Assembly: GCA_030220185.1 (NCBI GenBank)
Contig: JASPKZ010010239.1
Location: forward strand, 2,870,001-2,934,000
Length of the DNA: 64,000 nucleotides
Reading direction: 5' to 3'
Origin: Diploptera punctata
Taxonomy: Eukaryota > Arthropoda > Insecta > Blattodea > Blaberidae
The notes under the pieces were generated by a model that searched no databases, was not told the DNA's origin, and worked only from the letters and a program-made list of their open reading frames with translations. Positions 45,217 to 57,344 of the stretch are shown here, one piece after another; the stretch's first letter is position 1; every line of letters starts with the position of its first letter. The position numbers were made by a program, and so were the translations under genes.

Positions 45217-46644
45217 GAAAAGAAAACAATAAGTAATCTATTTATCCATGTTTATTGTATTATGTAGACAGAGTTAGGCATAATCTAAGTAGATCCGTTC
45301 CCTATAGGGATGAACAGAAATTCAGCTATTTTGTTCTTTTTTAGCAGAAATGTGTGTAGAACCTAATGCTTTTTCCCATCTCCGTAGTGTAATTGTCCCT
45401 CCAACCTCAATGAAGAATATGATGTTCGTATATGCAGTTCATAATGCTTATGTCTAAATTCATCAACACAAATAAAGCATAAGACGAAATAATGGTGGAT
45501 TATATTTGTCCCAAAAATTAATATGACCTGGCATAAGAGGACGCTTGTTTGTTCTTACATTGTTTATGATTTTTTTACCTTTTACACAAGTCCAGATCCA
45601 CAATGAAATTCAAGGCGATGATTTATAATCACTTACACCGCTGAGAATCATACTGGGGTCCCATTTTACGACATGGTGACGGGACAATTGCATGCGGAAT
45701 GATAGACGGACAAAAAATAAATAGGTTTACAAAAACGATCCAATATTTGACTATGTATTAAAATCTCTCTGAGTCTAAGTTGAAGATTTCCGATCAGTTT
45801 CCGCTACGAAAAAATATTTACTTTTGACTAAATAATTTGTGTTAATTTGAAAGAAGAAATCTGCGGCTCTTTTTTAAGTTCTATAGTGTTTATTTGTATT
45901 GTATGTGTTTATTTTTTCATTGTATTTGTGAACTTTGTGACGTAGAGTATGTCTGAACAAATTTAATGCTTAATCCATCGATATAAGAGTTACGTCGTTT
46001 TTACATTGAACTGGTCTACGCGTTCGTTGTTTGTAGCATTGAATCCCGATGAGGGTAAACAAGCATCTGTAATCGCTTATTATTTCCATACAAAATTACA
46101 ATTTCATTAAAATATAATACAAGTCATTACTGGATTGTATTTTATAACATTCCGAATTTATATATTTTTTTGCGATATTTTATGAAAACGGTTTCAGTTT
46201 TTGCCATTCTTTCTCTGCAGTAAATTTCCAAAATCTGGTAAGGTTATTTTTCAACAGGCTTATCGCAATGATTTTTTTAATTCTATGAAATGTATTGTGT
46301 CCAACCTTGACTGTTACTTATATGTTTGAACCCTTTCACGCATATTTCACAAGTATATAAATTAAATGCACAAGTTTCATTAAATAAGAAACCAAAGGAC
46401 ATTCCCTAAGGGTTGACGCGTGTGTAACTATTCTTAAAAAAGGGAACGTTCTCCATATAAAGAATTATAAAGAATGTGTAAAAAAGTTTATTTAAAATAC
46501 TTTATGGAAGAAAGAGGAGGTAAAGATGGAAATGTAATGTATTTTAACACGTAAACCCCCGAAAATAGAAAATTGACCGAGAAATACTAGAAAACAAAAC
46601 TCGACTGGCACTATTTTTTTTTCGAATAATCATACTGAAATCCC
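45217..46644. other. No feature recognised
   Basis: 1.4 kb without a domain, long frame or repeat partner in this window. Confidence 0.5.
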
Positions 46645-46873
46645 CTGTTTCTTTTTTTTTTCCCCCTTTTCGTTTACACTATTTTTCGTTCTTGGTTTAC
46701 CTTACTGTTTTACCTTTTTTTTTAATTTTTAATCTCGCATATAGACACAATTACAGGACACACACCCAGAGCCAAGGAGGAGATTTAAAATCCCCTACCC
46801 CGCCGGGAATCGAACCCGGGTCCCCGGAGTGGAAGGTAGGGACTCTACCGACTACGCCACGGCGACGGACATT
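46645..46873 (-). mobile_element. SINE-B, longer copy
   Basis: Minus strand: gtcgccgtggcgtagtcggt A-box region (46870-46850), gggttcgattccc B box (46820), then gattttaaatctcctccttg, ctgggtgtgtgtcctgtaat and a long A-rich tail (T-rich on the plus strand, 46645-46740). It has the same head as the copy at 24.2 kb but a longer body. Confidence 0.8.
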
Positions 46874-46885
46874 ACAAAAGAGGTC

Positions 46886-47128
46886 TATCCATCCATCCAT
46901 AGTAATTCTGCCCGAGGGTTCCTCTTTCACTGCAATCATAGCAATTCCATGCTATGCTTTACAGCTTTACTAGGGAATTACAGGTGTGGTAGCTTCCCGT
47001 TGCTTTCCACACCGGCGAAGGATGATAATGATGGCCGGATGATTTTCGGGGACCGTTGGGCCCTACGCGTGTCTTATAGGTGAGGAAAAACTCCGAAAAA
47101 ACCTCACCCAAGAGCCTGTCCCGGCCGG
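46886..47128 (-). mobile_element. SINE-A1, head missing
   Basis: The tail (tccatccatccatagtaatt), body (cttcccgttgctttccacac) and central block (cggggaccgttgggccctac) are present. The sequence stops at gcctgtcccggccggg, just inside the tRNA-like head, where SINE-B material begins. Confidence 0.8.
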
Positions 47129-47131
47129 GTC

Positions 47132-47318
47132 TTTTTTTTTTCTCGTTTACACTGTTCTTTCTGTCTGTTTTGCCTTTGTTAACCTTTTTATCTTATTCAC
47201 ACATACAAACACAAGACAGGACACACACCCAGACCCAAGGTGGAGATTTAAAATCCCCTACCCCGCCGGGTCGCTAGAGTGGAAGATAGGGATTCCACCG
47301 ACTACGCCACGGCGACAC
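47132..47318 (-). mobile_element. SINE-B, second copy in the cluster
   Basis: Same order as 46645-46873 including acaggacacacacccagacc and ccgactacgccacggcgaca. About ten bases of the head around the B box are deleted (ccgccgggtcgctagagtgg), so internal promoter function would be lost. Confidence 0.8.
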
Positions 47319-48734
47319 TTAAAAAATGATTTGCCGTTAATTACTTAAATATCTCTCCCACAAATTCCTGTCGTGTCAAATATTGAAGTTTGTTAGTGGG
47401 CAAAGACAGCTAATTCATATGGGAGGGTGGATGGGAATCATAATGCGTCCAGTAGTCTTCACATTGCGATATATATTTCCAAAAAAAAATGGGTGTTAAG
47501 ACGTGAGAAGCAGATTGTTTTATAGATTGCAGTATTTATAAAGGAGATAATATGTAACATGCCAGTGTTAAAAAAACAATGTCCTATGGTTATTGGTACT
47601 AAATTAATATATTCTAGACCTGAAATAGTTAATTATTTCCTTGATTTAAAGCATTGTACGTATAATGGAAGAGAGAACATACAAAATAGTCATATGTGTA
47701 TATGATACAGCAAATGTTTGTGTTTCTGTTAGAATAAAGCATAAGCAAGCAACAACACATGGAGTTCAGGACAAACTGAACAAAAATCCATTTTACAGCA
47801 GGACTATAAGAATCCGGGAAAATGTAGTATAATTTTAGATGGTTTGGCGATGTCCAATATGTGTAATTAATGTCAGATGTTAGAGTATGAGAGACTGTTC
47901 ATTTTCCTTTATATTTCTGGTCATTGATGAGTTGCCTGAGTTGATACCATTTTGCCACTTGTGCATTGCCCGGGAGCATAACTTAGAGGTACATCTACTT
48001 CGCATCCCAGGTCATTGAGAGTTTTCTAGGAACCGGAAAGGTAGAAATACTAGCCGAGAAATGCGCCTTCTCAATCATTCCCATAAAAAAGCCTTATCAT
48101 ACCATCCCGGAAACGACTATCTAGTATAAGATAAGAAATGCTGCAATTAGGAAGTGAAAGAGAGAACTGAGCAGAAATACTGAAAACCCACACTCCACAA
48201 CGTTTTGGATAGACCAAGAAAAGCAACATTAGCGGCGTTCTGTCCCAATACTAGTTATGACTATGGATAAGGACCAGGACGACTTAACTAAGAAATTACC
48301 AACGCATAGAAGTTATCGTCTTTAAAACGCGACATGAGAACAGACTTTGTATGTAAATAAACAAGTGGTTACATACATAATCTAATGGCTGTGAAAACTA
48401 AAGTAGTTTGTTTGTGCTTAAGTACATAAAAGTTTCATTAAGTAACACATTACAATGACATAGTTTCTATTGCGTCAATTATGTCAAAGCCAGCTCATTT
48501 ACATGACCACGATGACAGTCTTAAGTAATCCCCCTCTACGTATAGTTATGACTGTCTTTTAAAACACCTCCATCAGTTTCGAATAACGATTTCGCCATCC
48601 TTCATGTTCTGCAACTCGTGAAATGACATGGACACACTACATCTTCAAAGAACCAGAGATATTGAAAGGATAGGACTGAAATGATGAACTATATGAGAGA
48701 ATTATTTTATTATTGTAATTCCCTTTAGATTAAA
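47319..48734. other. No feature recognised
   Basis: No supported feature. Confidence 0.5.
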
Positions 48735-49400
48735 TTTAATGGACATTTCTGGTCATTTAGTAATTGAGAAGGTATTCAAATTCATAGGAACAATAATCAC
48801 AAAGAGGAATGAGATGCACAAAGAAATTTAACACAGGCTCAATTCTGGAAATGCGTGCTATTACGCATTACAGAGGTTCTTGACGTCCCAATTCATTTAA
48901 AAAAATGTTAAACTGAAAATATATAAAAATATTATTCTACCAGTTACATTATATGGATGTGAAATATGGACTCTTACTTTAAGGGAGGAAAGGAGATTAC
49001 GAGTATTTGAGAATAAAGTTCTTAGGAAAATGTTCGAACCAAAGAGAGATGGACAGACAGTTGAATGGAGAAGACTACATAACAGTGAACTATATGGTCT
49101 TTATAGAAAGCCAGATATAATGAGAACAGTTAAGTCTCGTAGACTGCGATGAGCAGGACATGTGGCACGAATGAGGAATGAAAGAGGTGCATGGAAGCTT
49201 CTTGTAGGAAAACCAGAGGGAAAACGACCAGTTGGTAGACCAAGAATGAGGTGGGAGAATAACATTAACTATGGTTTGAGGGAAGTAGATTATGTAGGGG
49301 ATGATTAGAAAACATTTTCTCACGATAGGGATGTTTGGAGACCTTATTTCCGCGTGGCCATGAACCTATGGGTTCGATAGTGCCAGTGAGTTAGTTAGTT
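48735..49400 (+). mobile_element. LINE-B, 5'-truncated copy with several stops
   Basis: Translates in pieces: FIGTIITKRNEMHKEI, NSGNACYYALQRFL, LPVTLYGCEIWTLTL, VFENKVLRKMFEPKRD, GKPEGKRPVGRPRMRWENN and an end close to MNLWVR. At least three stops interrupt. The tail is gtgagttagttagtta, a mutated (TAAG)n. No clear target duplication found. Confidence 0.85.
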
Positions 49401-50611
49401 ATGATGTAAGGAGTAACCATCAATGGATTTTCCACACTAAAATATCACCTTTTTTATGTCTATTAGCAGACAGACACTCCACGAATCACAAGCATTTCAA
49501 AGAATATATATGATTGACTCTCTTAATGGTCAGGTAGAAGAATGCATTAAAATAATGATGATTTTATTGACTATTTGCTATGATACTCTAGTGCTTTTCT
49601 TTCTTATTCAGCCATATTGGTCTCCTAGATACTCATAAAGATATTAATTTTAATATCATAGTTTTTTTGTTCTTGTTAAGATGCCCGTCATCATATTAGA
49701 CAACATAAACATTCCATAGGGTAATGTTTTTTATTAAAACTGTACAATCGCATCTCAATTCTAACGTACATTTGAATTTACAGATAAAATAAGTTAGTTT
49801 CATAATTGTAAGAAGTGGGAATTGATTTATTGCATATAAAATATTTTACAATTATAGTATTTTTTCTTTAATCTTTTGAACAGACTGTGTTTTAAATTTA
49901 ATTTTGTAATTATTCAAAGAATACTATTGTAATCGCTTTTGTATATTTACTGTATATTTAATGTAAAAATATTTTTTCTAACAGCGTCTCAAAATTTGTA
50001 TTCCTAGATATCTCAATAAATAATTATGTAGGCTATATTGTATACATACTAATTTTTGCAAGTTTTATAATGTAATAATATTTTAATTATATAAGATTAT
50101 AATTTTTTACATATCGTGATAATTAAGTATAAGAGAAGACCTTAGATCTTAGCGATTCCAAAAACCAAAACAATAATGACTGTTTTTACTTATGGTTTAC
50201 ATTCATTGTAATGTTCAGAGTTAGTTGTTAGATTTTATTGAAAAATAAAATAAATAAGAAAATAAAATACAGGCCGATTTAATTGATATCCTTAAGAAAT
50301 TACGAAATATTGTTTTAGGTGTGTTTTTATGAAGAAGTAAACCAATGCTTCCGCTCCTTTAAAACCACCAAAGTTGTCAACATGGGCTACTGTTATAGCA
50401 TGTTTATAATTGTTGTTAATATGCGAACTATATTTTCACAATTTTGTTGGGTTCATTTCAGCATTTCAGTCTCAATTATAGATTTCATAATGCAATAAGC
50501 ATCTTATTTTATCCATAATTATCCGAAAATGTATTTATTCTTAGTCTTCTCTATCAATCTAATCCACCTCTTGATAGTATTGTTTCTTCTATGGCATCAG
50601 CAACGTATCCT
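49401..50611. other. AT-rich, no feature recognised
   Basis: Very AT-rich; no frame or repeat supported. Confidence 0.5.
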
Positions 50612-50627
50612 ACCCCTGTAATAATAA

Positions 50628-50930
50628 GTAAAGTAAAGTGATCCCACAACAGGTCCGGAGGCCCTTGGGGTAGTAGGCGGTTAAGGCTCCCACTTTTTCT
50701 AGACAATCGGCACTTTATGTCAGCCGGGTTGTCAGCCCAGCGTGACGGCCGCCTTTACCCCCAGAACAAACGTCTGGTACTCATTTTCATTAGAGGCTGA
50801 GTCGACCCCAGGGCCATAGTGCCGCCAGAGGGTTGGGTCAGTTTAAAAATCCTGATCCCAACGGGACTTGAATCCTCGACCCTCCGGCTTGTAGCTCAGT
50901 GCCTTAACCATTACGCTACGGCGTGCCCCC
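50628..50930 (-). mobile_element. SINE-E with perfect 16-bp target duplication
   Basis: Minus strand: gggcacgccgtagcgtaatg head with A-box-like tagcgtaatgg and B-box-like ggattcaagtcc. Then aactgacccaaccctctggc, gtcgactcagcctctaatga, gggggtaaaggcggccgtca and the end cactttactttactta. The flank acccctgtaataataa lies at 50612-50627 and 50931-50946. 303 bp, complete and apparently young. Confidence 0.93.
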
Positions 50931-50946
50931 ACCCCTGTAATAATAA

Positions 50947-51784
50947 CAATAATAATTATTATTACAATAATGCAATTAAAATTATTCAATTCAATCGTCT
51001 TCTATAAATTAGAAACATTTGCAGAACGGTATGATAAATACGCAATGTATTACAAAAAAAAAATTGAGCACTGTTGGATAAAAGGAAAAATATTTTATGG
51101 TTTTTAAAAAATGCGTGGTTTGGCAGCTGAGGAACATTATATTTAAGTTCAATTTTTGAAGGTGGTACAATCGTCTATTTAAAACTTGCAGTCTTTTTAA
51201 TATCCTTCATTAATATTTAATAAGACATCGGAAATGAAGACCGCATGTAATTGAGAGCACTACCTTAAGACTTGAGTGAAGAGAGAAGCGAACTGTGCGA
51301 TATAATTATGTGGAGAACTGTGAATGCAGAAGGAAATGTATTTAGCGGAGTGCGAGGTAGTTATTTTTCCAAATTACATGGTATTCTCGGACAGGAGCAT
51401 TGTATACAGCAGTAATAAAACTGGCATGTTTACATTAAACATCCCTTGTTCTTTATTCACTCAAATTTACACGTTTCTCAACAACTGATATTTATTGTAA
51501 CTCAACCCCAAGCAAACAAAAAATATATTTTACTCTCTGAATATTTATTTACGCTTTATTAAATGTAACTGAGTTTTTACAGCTTGCGAATTAGTTTGAC
51601 CCAGACAGGCATTGTGTTTTCACTGCAATATGTTTTTTGTATGTTTTATGCCACTTTATTACTATGGTTATATTATCTTTCATCAAGTTCATTCATATAA
51701 GATTTAATTTATACGCCAGATAATCTAAACATTTTCTCTAAATAATAAAGTATGTTTAAAGTAAATAACATTATTACTTCATAA
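50947..51784. other. No feature recognised
   Basis: AT-rich; no supported feature. Confidence 0.5.
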
Positions 51785-52560
51785 AATTTAATCACATTGT
51801 ATATAATCTACCTGGATTGACTATGCAGTACTTCCTTATATATAAATTAATTAGTGTATAATGCTGTTGTGTTATTATTTAATTGTAATATTAATGTGTT
51901 TTCTTTATGTAATTGTAATGTTAATGTTTTTTTAGTGTATAATGCTATTGTGTTATTACTTAATTGTAATATTATTGTGTTTTCTTTATGTAATTGTAAG
52001 GTTAATGTTTTTAGTGTATAATGCTATTGTGTTATTATTTAATTGTAATATTATTATTGTGTTTTCTTTATGTAATTGTAATGTTATTGCTATTGTGTTA
52101 TTACTTAATTGTAATATTATTGTGTTTTCTTTGTGTAATTGTAATGTTAATGTTTTTAGTGTATAATGCTATTGTGTTATTATTTAATGGTAATATTTTT
52201 ATTGTGTTGTCTTTATGTAATTGTAATGTTATTGCTGTTTTTGTTTATTTTTCTTTACACTAGTACCAATTATTACTTTATTGTAACGGACTGTCAACAG
52301 CACGTACGGCTTACTGCCCGTGCGACCCATATTTGTAAATAATATTGTAAATATCTTACTTTTTGTCTAATAAAGTCCTACTACTACTACTACTTCCTTC
52401 TTCTCTGGCAGCAGGATAATTGAATCAAACGCCGGTACGTACACGACTGAACTCGTGATATTTTAGAAAGAAACCGAAGTAATTTTGAGGTGGACTTGTT
52501 GTCACAGGCCGCAGTTCCATTTCGACCTTTGTTGACTAATAATAGATGTGAGGGAATGAT
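51785..52560 (+). repeat. Repeat R copy 2, split by a LINE-A UTR insertion
   Basis: The left piece 51785-51837 (cattgtatataatctacctg, gactatgcagtac) and right piece 52391-52560 (cttctctggcagcaggataa, ttagaaagaaaccgaagtaa, actaataatagatgtgaggg) are contiguous in the copy at 53045-53310. Confidence 0.7.
51838..52390 (+). mobile_element. LINE-A 3'-UTR-only insertion with 9-bp TSD
   Basis: Contains four to five units of a ~79-bp tandem repeat (agtgtataatgct at 51853, 51934, 52013 and 52158, one unit partial). Then the conserved end gtcaacagcacgtacggctt, tttttgtctaataaagtcct and (CTA)n follow. Flanked by tacttcctt at 51829-51837 and 52391-52399. 5' truncation fell inside the UTR, so no coding sequence was carried. 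The open frames here are low-complexity artefacts. Confidence 0.9.
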
Positions 52561-53044
52561 TTTCTCTTGAATTTATACGGTGATGTTATTATAATGTGAT
52601 GCGAGGTTGTACGTAGAAGTGTTGGAGAAATTGTTACACGCTCGCCAGGAGCCGCGCTGGCAGGGGATACACGCCGTCTTCTCTCTTCATATTATAACAA
52701 TATCTCAGCAATTGTCACTTTTTTCCAATTGCAGTGAATCCGCCTTAATGATCAGTCCTATTCAGCGACCGCCTGTATTGCGTCCGTTTTTTTCCTAGGA
52801 ACATGAGTATAAAATCCCATTATATCAATTAAATGTATAGTCCTTTCAAACGATCTCTCACCATTATCATGGATCGGCCATAATAGCTTATTTTATTACA
52901 TTTAACTCGTACGTAGTAGCTAAAATCCTGCCACGACGTCCATGTATTAGTCTACAAAGGCTGGAATAGGACAGAAGGATATTTCTAGTATAGCGAGCGG
53001 TAATTAGAGTGTACATTCCAGAAAGCATTAAAAGTGAAGCACGA
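52561..53044. other. No feature recognised
   Basis: No supported feature. Confidence 0.5.
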
Positions 53045-53310
53045 TATGCGAACTGAATTTAACATTTTACTTCACAACATTTATTCACATTGTATATAAA
53101 CTGCCTGTATAGATTATGCAGTACATACCTCTTCTCTGGCACCAGGATATTTTAAACAAACGCTACCACGTATACGACTGAACAGAGGATATTTTAGAAA
53201 GAAACTGAAGTACTTTCGAAGTAGACTTTTTGTGACAGGAAACACGCCAATCCATTTCCGGTCTTTGTAGACTAATAATAGATGTGAGGGAATGAAGTAA
53301 GGTCAGCGGT
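53045..53310 (+). repeat. Repeat R copy 3
   Basis: acattgtatataaactgcct, gattatgcagtac, cttctctggcaccaggatat, tacgactgaacagaggatat, tagaaagaaactgaagtact and actaataatagatgtgaggg match copy 2. Uninterrupted, so it defines the empty site of the LINE-A insertion. Confidence 0.7.
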
Positions 53311-53394
53311 TCTTACATTATATTACTACTAAGTCCATTGTTTGGCTGTGTATGTCCTTAATTATATTTTTAAATGGTTTAGTCCTTTCAGAGT

Positions 53395-53745
53395 GTCTAC
53401 AATTATCACTCTTTAGCCAAGGACTTAAGATTACATATTCTATAAAATTGTAACTATTTGAATATTGGAGGCATCAGTTGTTGCCGAAAATGTGTCTAAA
53501 TTCAAATCGTGATAGATTGGCAACCTATGAGTTATGACAGCTGAGTAATACTAAATAATATGACCTATTACCACTTAGCTTAATTGTTTAAGTTGTAATG
53601 TTACCTATTTTATTCTTACTAAACATTAATGTATGAATAAGGATTGTCCAAAGCACGTATAGTTTGCTCCCCGTGTCATCCATTTGTAAATATTTCTGTT
53701 TTTGTAATTTACTTATATTCTAATAAAATGCTACTATTGCAGCTG
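53395..53745 (+). mobile_element. LINE-A copy 4, 3' end
   Basis: aaaattgtaactatttgaat, tggaggcatcagttgttgcc and aaattcaaatcgtgatagat match the ORF end of copy 2. Then ggattgtccaaagcacgtat, cgtgtcatccatttgtaaat and attctaataaaatgctacta match the terminal UTR block of copies 1 and 3. The 79-bp repeat units are absent here. Confidence 0.7.
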
Positions 53746-54051
53746 TTACTAATACTCACTCTTGATTACACTGCTATAATGATTTACTTTCATAATGATG
53801 TAGAATTTAATAATTATAATGATTGAACATCTCCTATATTCAAAATTTGAGAGCGAGAATAAAATATTTGTTTTTTCCGCCCTGGTGAAAAGAGAGTGAC
53901 GGACGCCGGATTGAAGGATGAAGATTGCATTAAACCCAGATATGGTGTCCGTCTATAAATCTGCATTTCCGTGCCCGTGTAGTAATCCAGTTTGCTGGAT
54001 ACGTTCATAAATTCAGTGTGTTTCCCGGTACATGTCATCTGTAAGACTCCC

Positions 54052-55255
54052 TCCATTTCTGCTTATTTACTTTATTCGTCACAATATTTGAAGAAGCCAG
54101 TCCTACAAGGTTGTTACTAAATAAATCTGTATTATGTCAAATTTTAAATGTTCTTTATATACAGTGTATTCTGTAAAGTTCAGACAAGAATATTTGAATT
54201 GAATAGTAAACGTTATGCATCATAATTAGAAAAAAATCAGTAAAGATCTTAATCTCCATATAATGAGGAGGTTACTTTCAAAACTCATTATCTCAAAAAA
54301 AAATACAAAAATGAGATTTTTTATCTGACTAATGTTCCTGACCGAGTCGATTGTCTGTGTTATTTTTGATAAAACAATAATATATCGTATTCAAATTCGG
54401 TTGCTAAGTTGAACTTTGCAATCGAAAGTTGATAAATTTATCATCACAGTATTTTCAGTCAACCTTTCGTAACTACAATTGCATTGTCTACCTAATTAAT
54501 ATTTGTTTTCAAAACTTAGTATATCATTAATTTTATTAATTTGCTGTTTTACATGATCGGTGGTATTTAGTTGTGATTTTACTTAACAGAAGAAGCATCC
54601 GCATTCTTTAAAATTATACTAAAGATTGTGAAATTACGAACTAATATTTTCTATTTTTTGTTTCAAAACTTAACATTTTCATATTTGTCTGTCAAAACTT
54701 TATAACACCAATATGAATTCTGCAATTGCGCCCAAATGAGAGTGTTAGTACTTGTGCCTAGTATTGAAGGAGTGAACATCTACAAAGGCGTATTACAGTT
54801 AGGACATTTCTTTACATGGTTTAGTAGATGTTATTTCCTGTAAAATCACAAAAGCTGGAGATATTGAATTTTGAAAGTAAGGTCCTCATATTATGAATAT
54901 TACAACGCTCACCAGTTGAAATTCAACTTAAACATAATCACGTTTAGTTGCATCCATAAGAATTGCTCCATTTCTGTTTACTCACTATATTCGTCACAAT
55001 ATTTGAAGGAGCCAATTCAATACGAAAGTGACTAAATTTTTAATTATGTCAATATTTAAACATTCCTTATATACAGTATCTTCTGGATAATTCAAATAAG
55101 AGGATTTAAATTGAATAGTTAATTTTGAGGCATGAATCATAATTAGGAAAAAAATCTATAAATGACTTGATATCCATGTATTATGAATTTCATATCGCTC
55201 ACCGGTTGAAACACACTCAGAAAACGTCATTTTAGTTACATCTATTAGAAGAGTA
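54052..55255. repeat. Two ~210-bp direct repeats about 915 bp apart
   Basis: 54052-54265 (tccatttctgcttatttact, cgtcacaatatttgaag, tgcatcataattagaaaaaa) recurs at 54967-55190. The unit's far end (cgctcaccagttgaaattca at 54908) also matches 55196 (cgctcaccggttgaaacaca). Diverged tandem copies of a ~300-900-bp unit, or two ends of one element. No coding sequence. Confidence 0.65.
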
Positions 55256-55996
55256 AAGAAAGTATTGAGAAGACCTTTGTTGTATAAGCAGGGTTGAGCG
55301 AGTCAATTATGTGTAGGTATTTTAAATGTAATTTACGAGTATAATTTGTAACACAGAAAGCTGTTTTTACTTGAAGTAATAAAAAATACCAATTTTATGA
55401 ATAAAACACAGACTTAATTTTCAACTTATATTGGTATTCTACAATATAAGATGTTTCACCCACTTCATTCGTCATCGGCACTTTTTCACGTTAATATGAA
55501 ATATGACTTAATTATTTTTATGAGTAACTAACATTTAACTGTATTTCACAAGTTAAAAATTAAACTTTTACATTTAGTTACATATCAGTGTTTCGAACAT
55601 ACATAACATTATGTAAATAGGAAATTTATTCAACTATGTAAGACTCATTAGATTTAGTACATAATTTTATGTCATTAATATAATTAATTAGTGCTAATAA
55701 ATAGTTAGGTAAAATGCAGAGTGCGGCATAAAGCAGTTAACCATTTCAGATGGTTGCAAGTAAAAAAAAATATATTGGTTAAAACTTTGGTTTGAATACG
55801 GGACCTTCAGAATATAATCTCAAACACTACTGGTTGAGGTAATTTGCTAACTAGGGAGCAATTTCAGTAGTTGTTTTTTTGTATATATGTAGTAAGCTAC
55901 ACAAAATAATATATTTGTATTTTCGATTAATTGACTTATACAGCATCCTGTATAACTACCAAAAATATATTGACTAGGCTTTCACGGCCGTAGTTA
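55256..55996. other. No feature recognised
   Basis: AT-rich; nothing supported. Confidence 0.5.
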
Positions 55997-56101
55997 CTAT
56001 GATGATCTTGTAGAAGATTTCCGGACTGTTGGCCGTAGTCTTGAGGCTTGTAGTTCCTCGAGACCACGACCAACAGCCCGGAAATCTTCTACAAGATCAT
56101 A
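55997..56101. repeat. Perfect-looking hairpin, arms ~39 bp
   Basis: atgatcttgtagaagatttc cggactgttggccgt-type left arm (from about 56001) is matched by the inverse acgaccaacagcccggaaat, cttctacaagatcat ending at 56101. Loop about 20 bp. Upstream gactaggctttcacggccgt may belong to the same element. Probably a foldback fragment. Confidence 0.8.
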
Positions 56102-56124
56102 AGTCTAAATGTTTATCTCAATAT

Positions 56125-56401
56125 GCTCTACCGCTGTGGTCTCGAGGTACCGTGCTGTCTTGTCACGCAGCGGGCCCGGGTCCAATTCCCGGTCGGGACA
56201 GACTCCTGGGTGAGGTTTTTTCGGGGTTTTTCCTCACCTGTAAGACAAATATCAGGAAGCTTAGGACCCAACTGTCCCCGAAAATCATCTGGCCATCGTC
56301 ACCATCATCCTTATCATTATCATCATCATCCTTCACCGGTGTGGAAATCAATGGGTAGCTACCACACCTATAATTCTCTAGTAAAGCTGAAAATGCAGTG
56401 G
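56125..56401 (+). mobile_element. SINE-A1 lacking its tail, with 10-bp TSD
   Basis: Head cgctgtggtctcgaggtacc, central block gtaagacaaatatcaggaag and body caccggtgtggaaatcaatg are present. The copy ends at gctgaaaatgcagtgg, before gacctgcc. atctcaatat flanks at 56115-56124 and 56402-56411. Confidence 0.85.
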
Positions 56402-56411
56402 ATCTCAATAT

Positions 56412-57344
56412 TAATTAGTTTAAGTTTTATTCTGGCACAAGAGGTTAATATTTTTGTAGCGGATACTAGAACTGCCTGCCACCTTTTGTGTGACGCAGAT
56501 GTGAGTGCAGAGTTATCGTGCGTTAGATCTGCTTAGTTATTTCGTAGAAATTGTATTTTTTTTACCAGACTGTGCTTCGAAGCACTAGTTTATTTACATT
56601 CAAAGTCTGTTGTCAAAGTGGTGGTTTCAGAGACGATATAGGGCATACATAGGTTAATTTAATGCAACCATTGAATTACTTATCCCGGTTCCTATCCTTA
56701 GTCACAATCATTCTGCATGTGTAGTAATCCAGATGAGGACTTTCTCCCAATGTGGCCAATGAAATATTAAGAATGCAATAATATAACATGCTTCATAGCG
56801 TTGAAGGGGTAAGTGCAGAGCATAAAACAAGTTGGTATTGAACTAGGAAAATCTTATGTGTAGTTAATGTGTATAATTGTTTAAATTGACGAATGTAGGG
56901 TTAGCTTTGATCTGGAATTTCTGTTGAATTTCAACTGGCAAGTGTTAACTTAAGTTTTATAGCAATTAAAATGATGCTAACAGGTGAGACGTTAGCGTTT
57001 GTTTCTAACTACAGTTCCACACAAACTTTCCACCACAAAAACTTTACCTCTATTCGGTTTCCTCTAAATAAAATCAAACGTATTTCCTAGAATACAGTAA
57101 TTATAGCTACGTTATACATGTCTAGAAGAGAGACCCTAAATCAGATTTATGAAAAGAAATAATACGCAGCAAGCTAACAAATTAGAAAAGTTATTCTACG
57201 TTTTATTTCTTGATTCAACCGAAGATATAAAAGTATTAGCACCCAATACGCAATTAAAGTAATAAAAAACACGAATAATCTGATATTTACAAATAACTAA
57301 TGAACATTTAAATATTTACCACTTATTAATATAGGCCACTAGCT
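56412..57344. other. No feature recognised
   Basis: No supported feature. Confidence 0.5.

Noticed and set aside
51942..52263. Hydrophobic, membrane-like small proteins; likewise 341-585 and 11731-12297
   Set aside because: They are frames through tandem repeats (LINE-A UTR and the 95-bp array) with period-driven composition.
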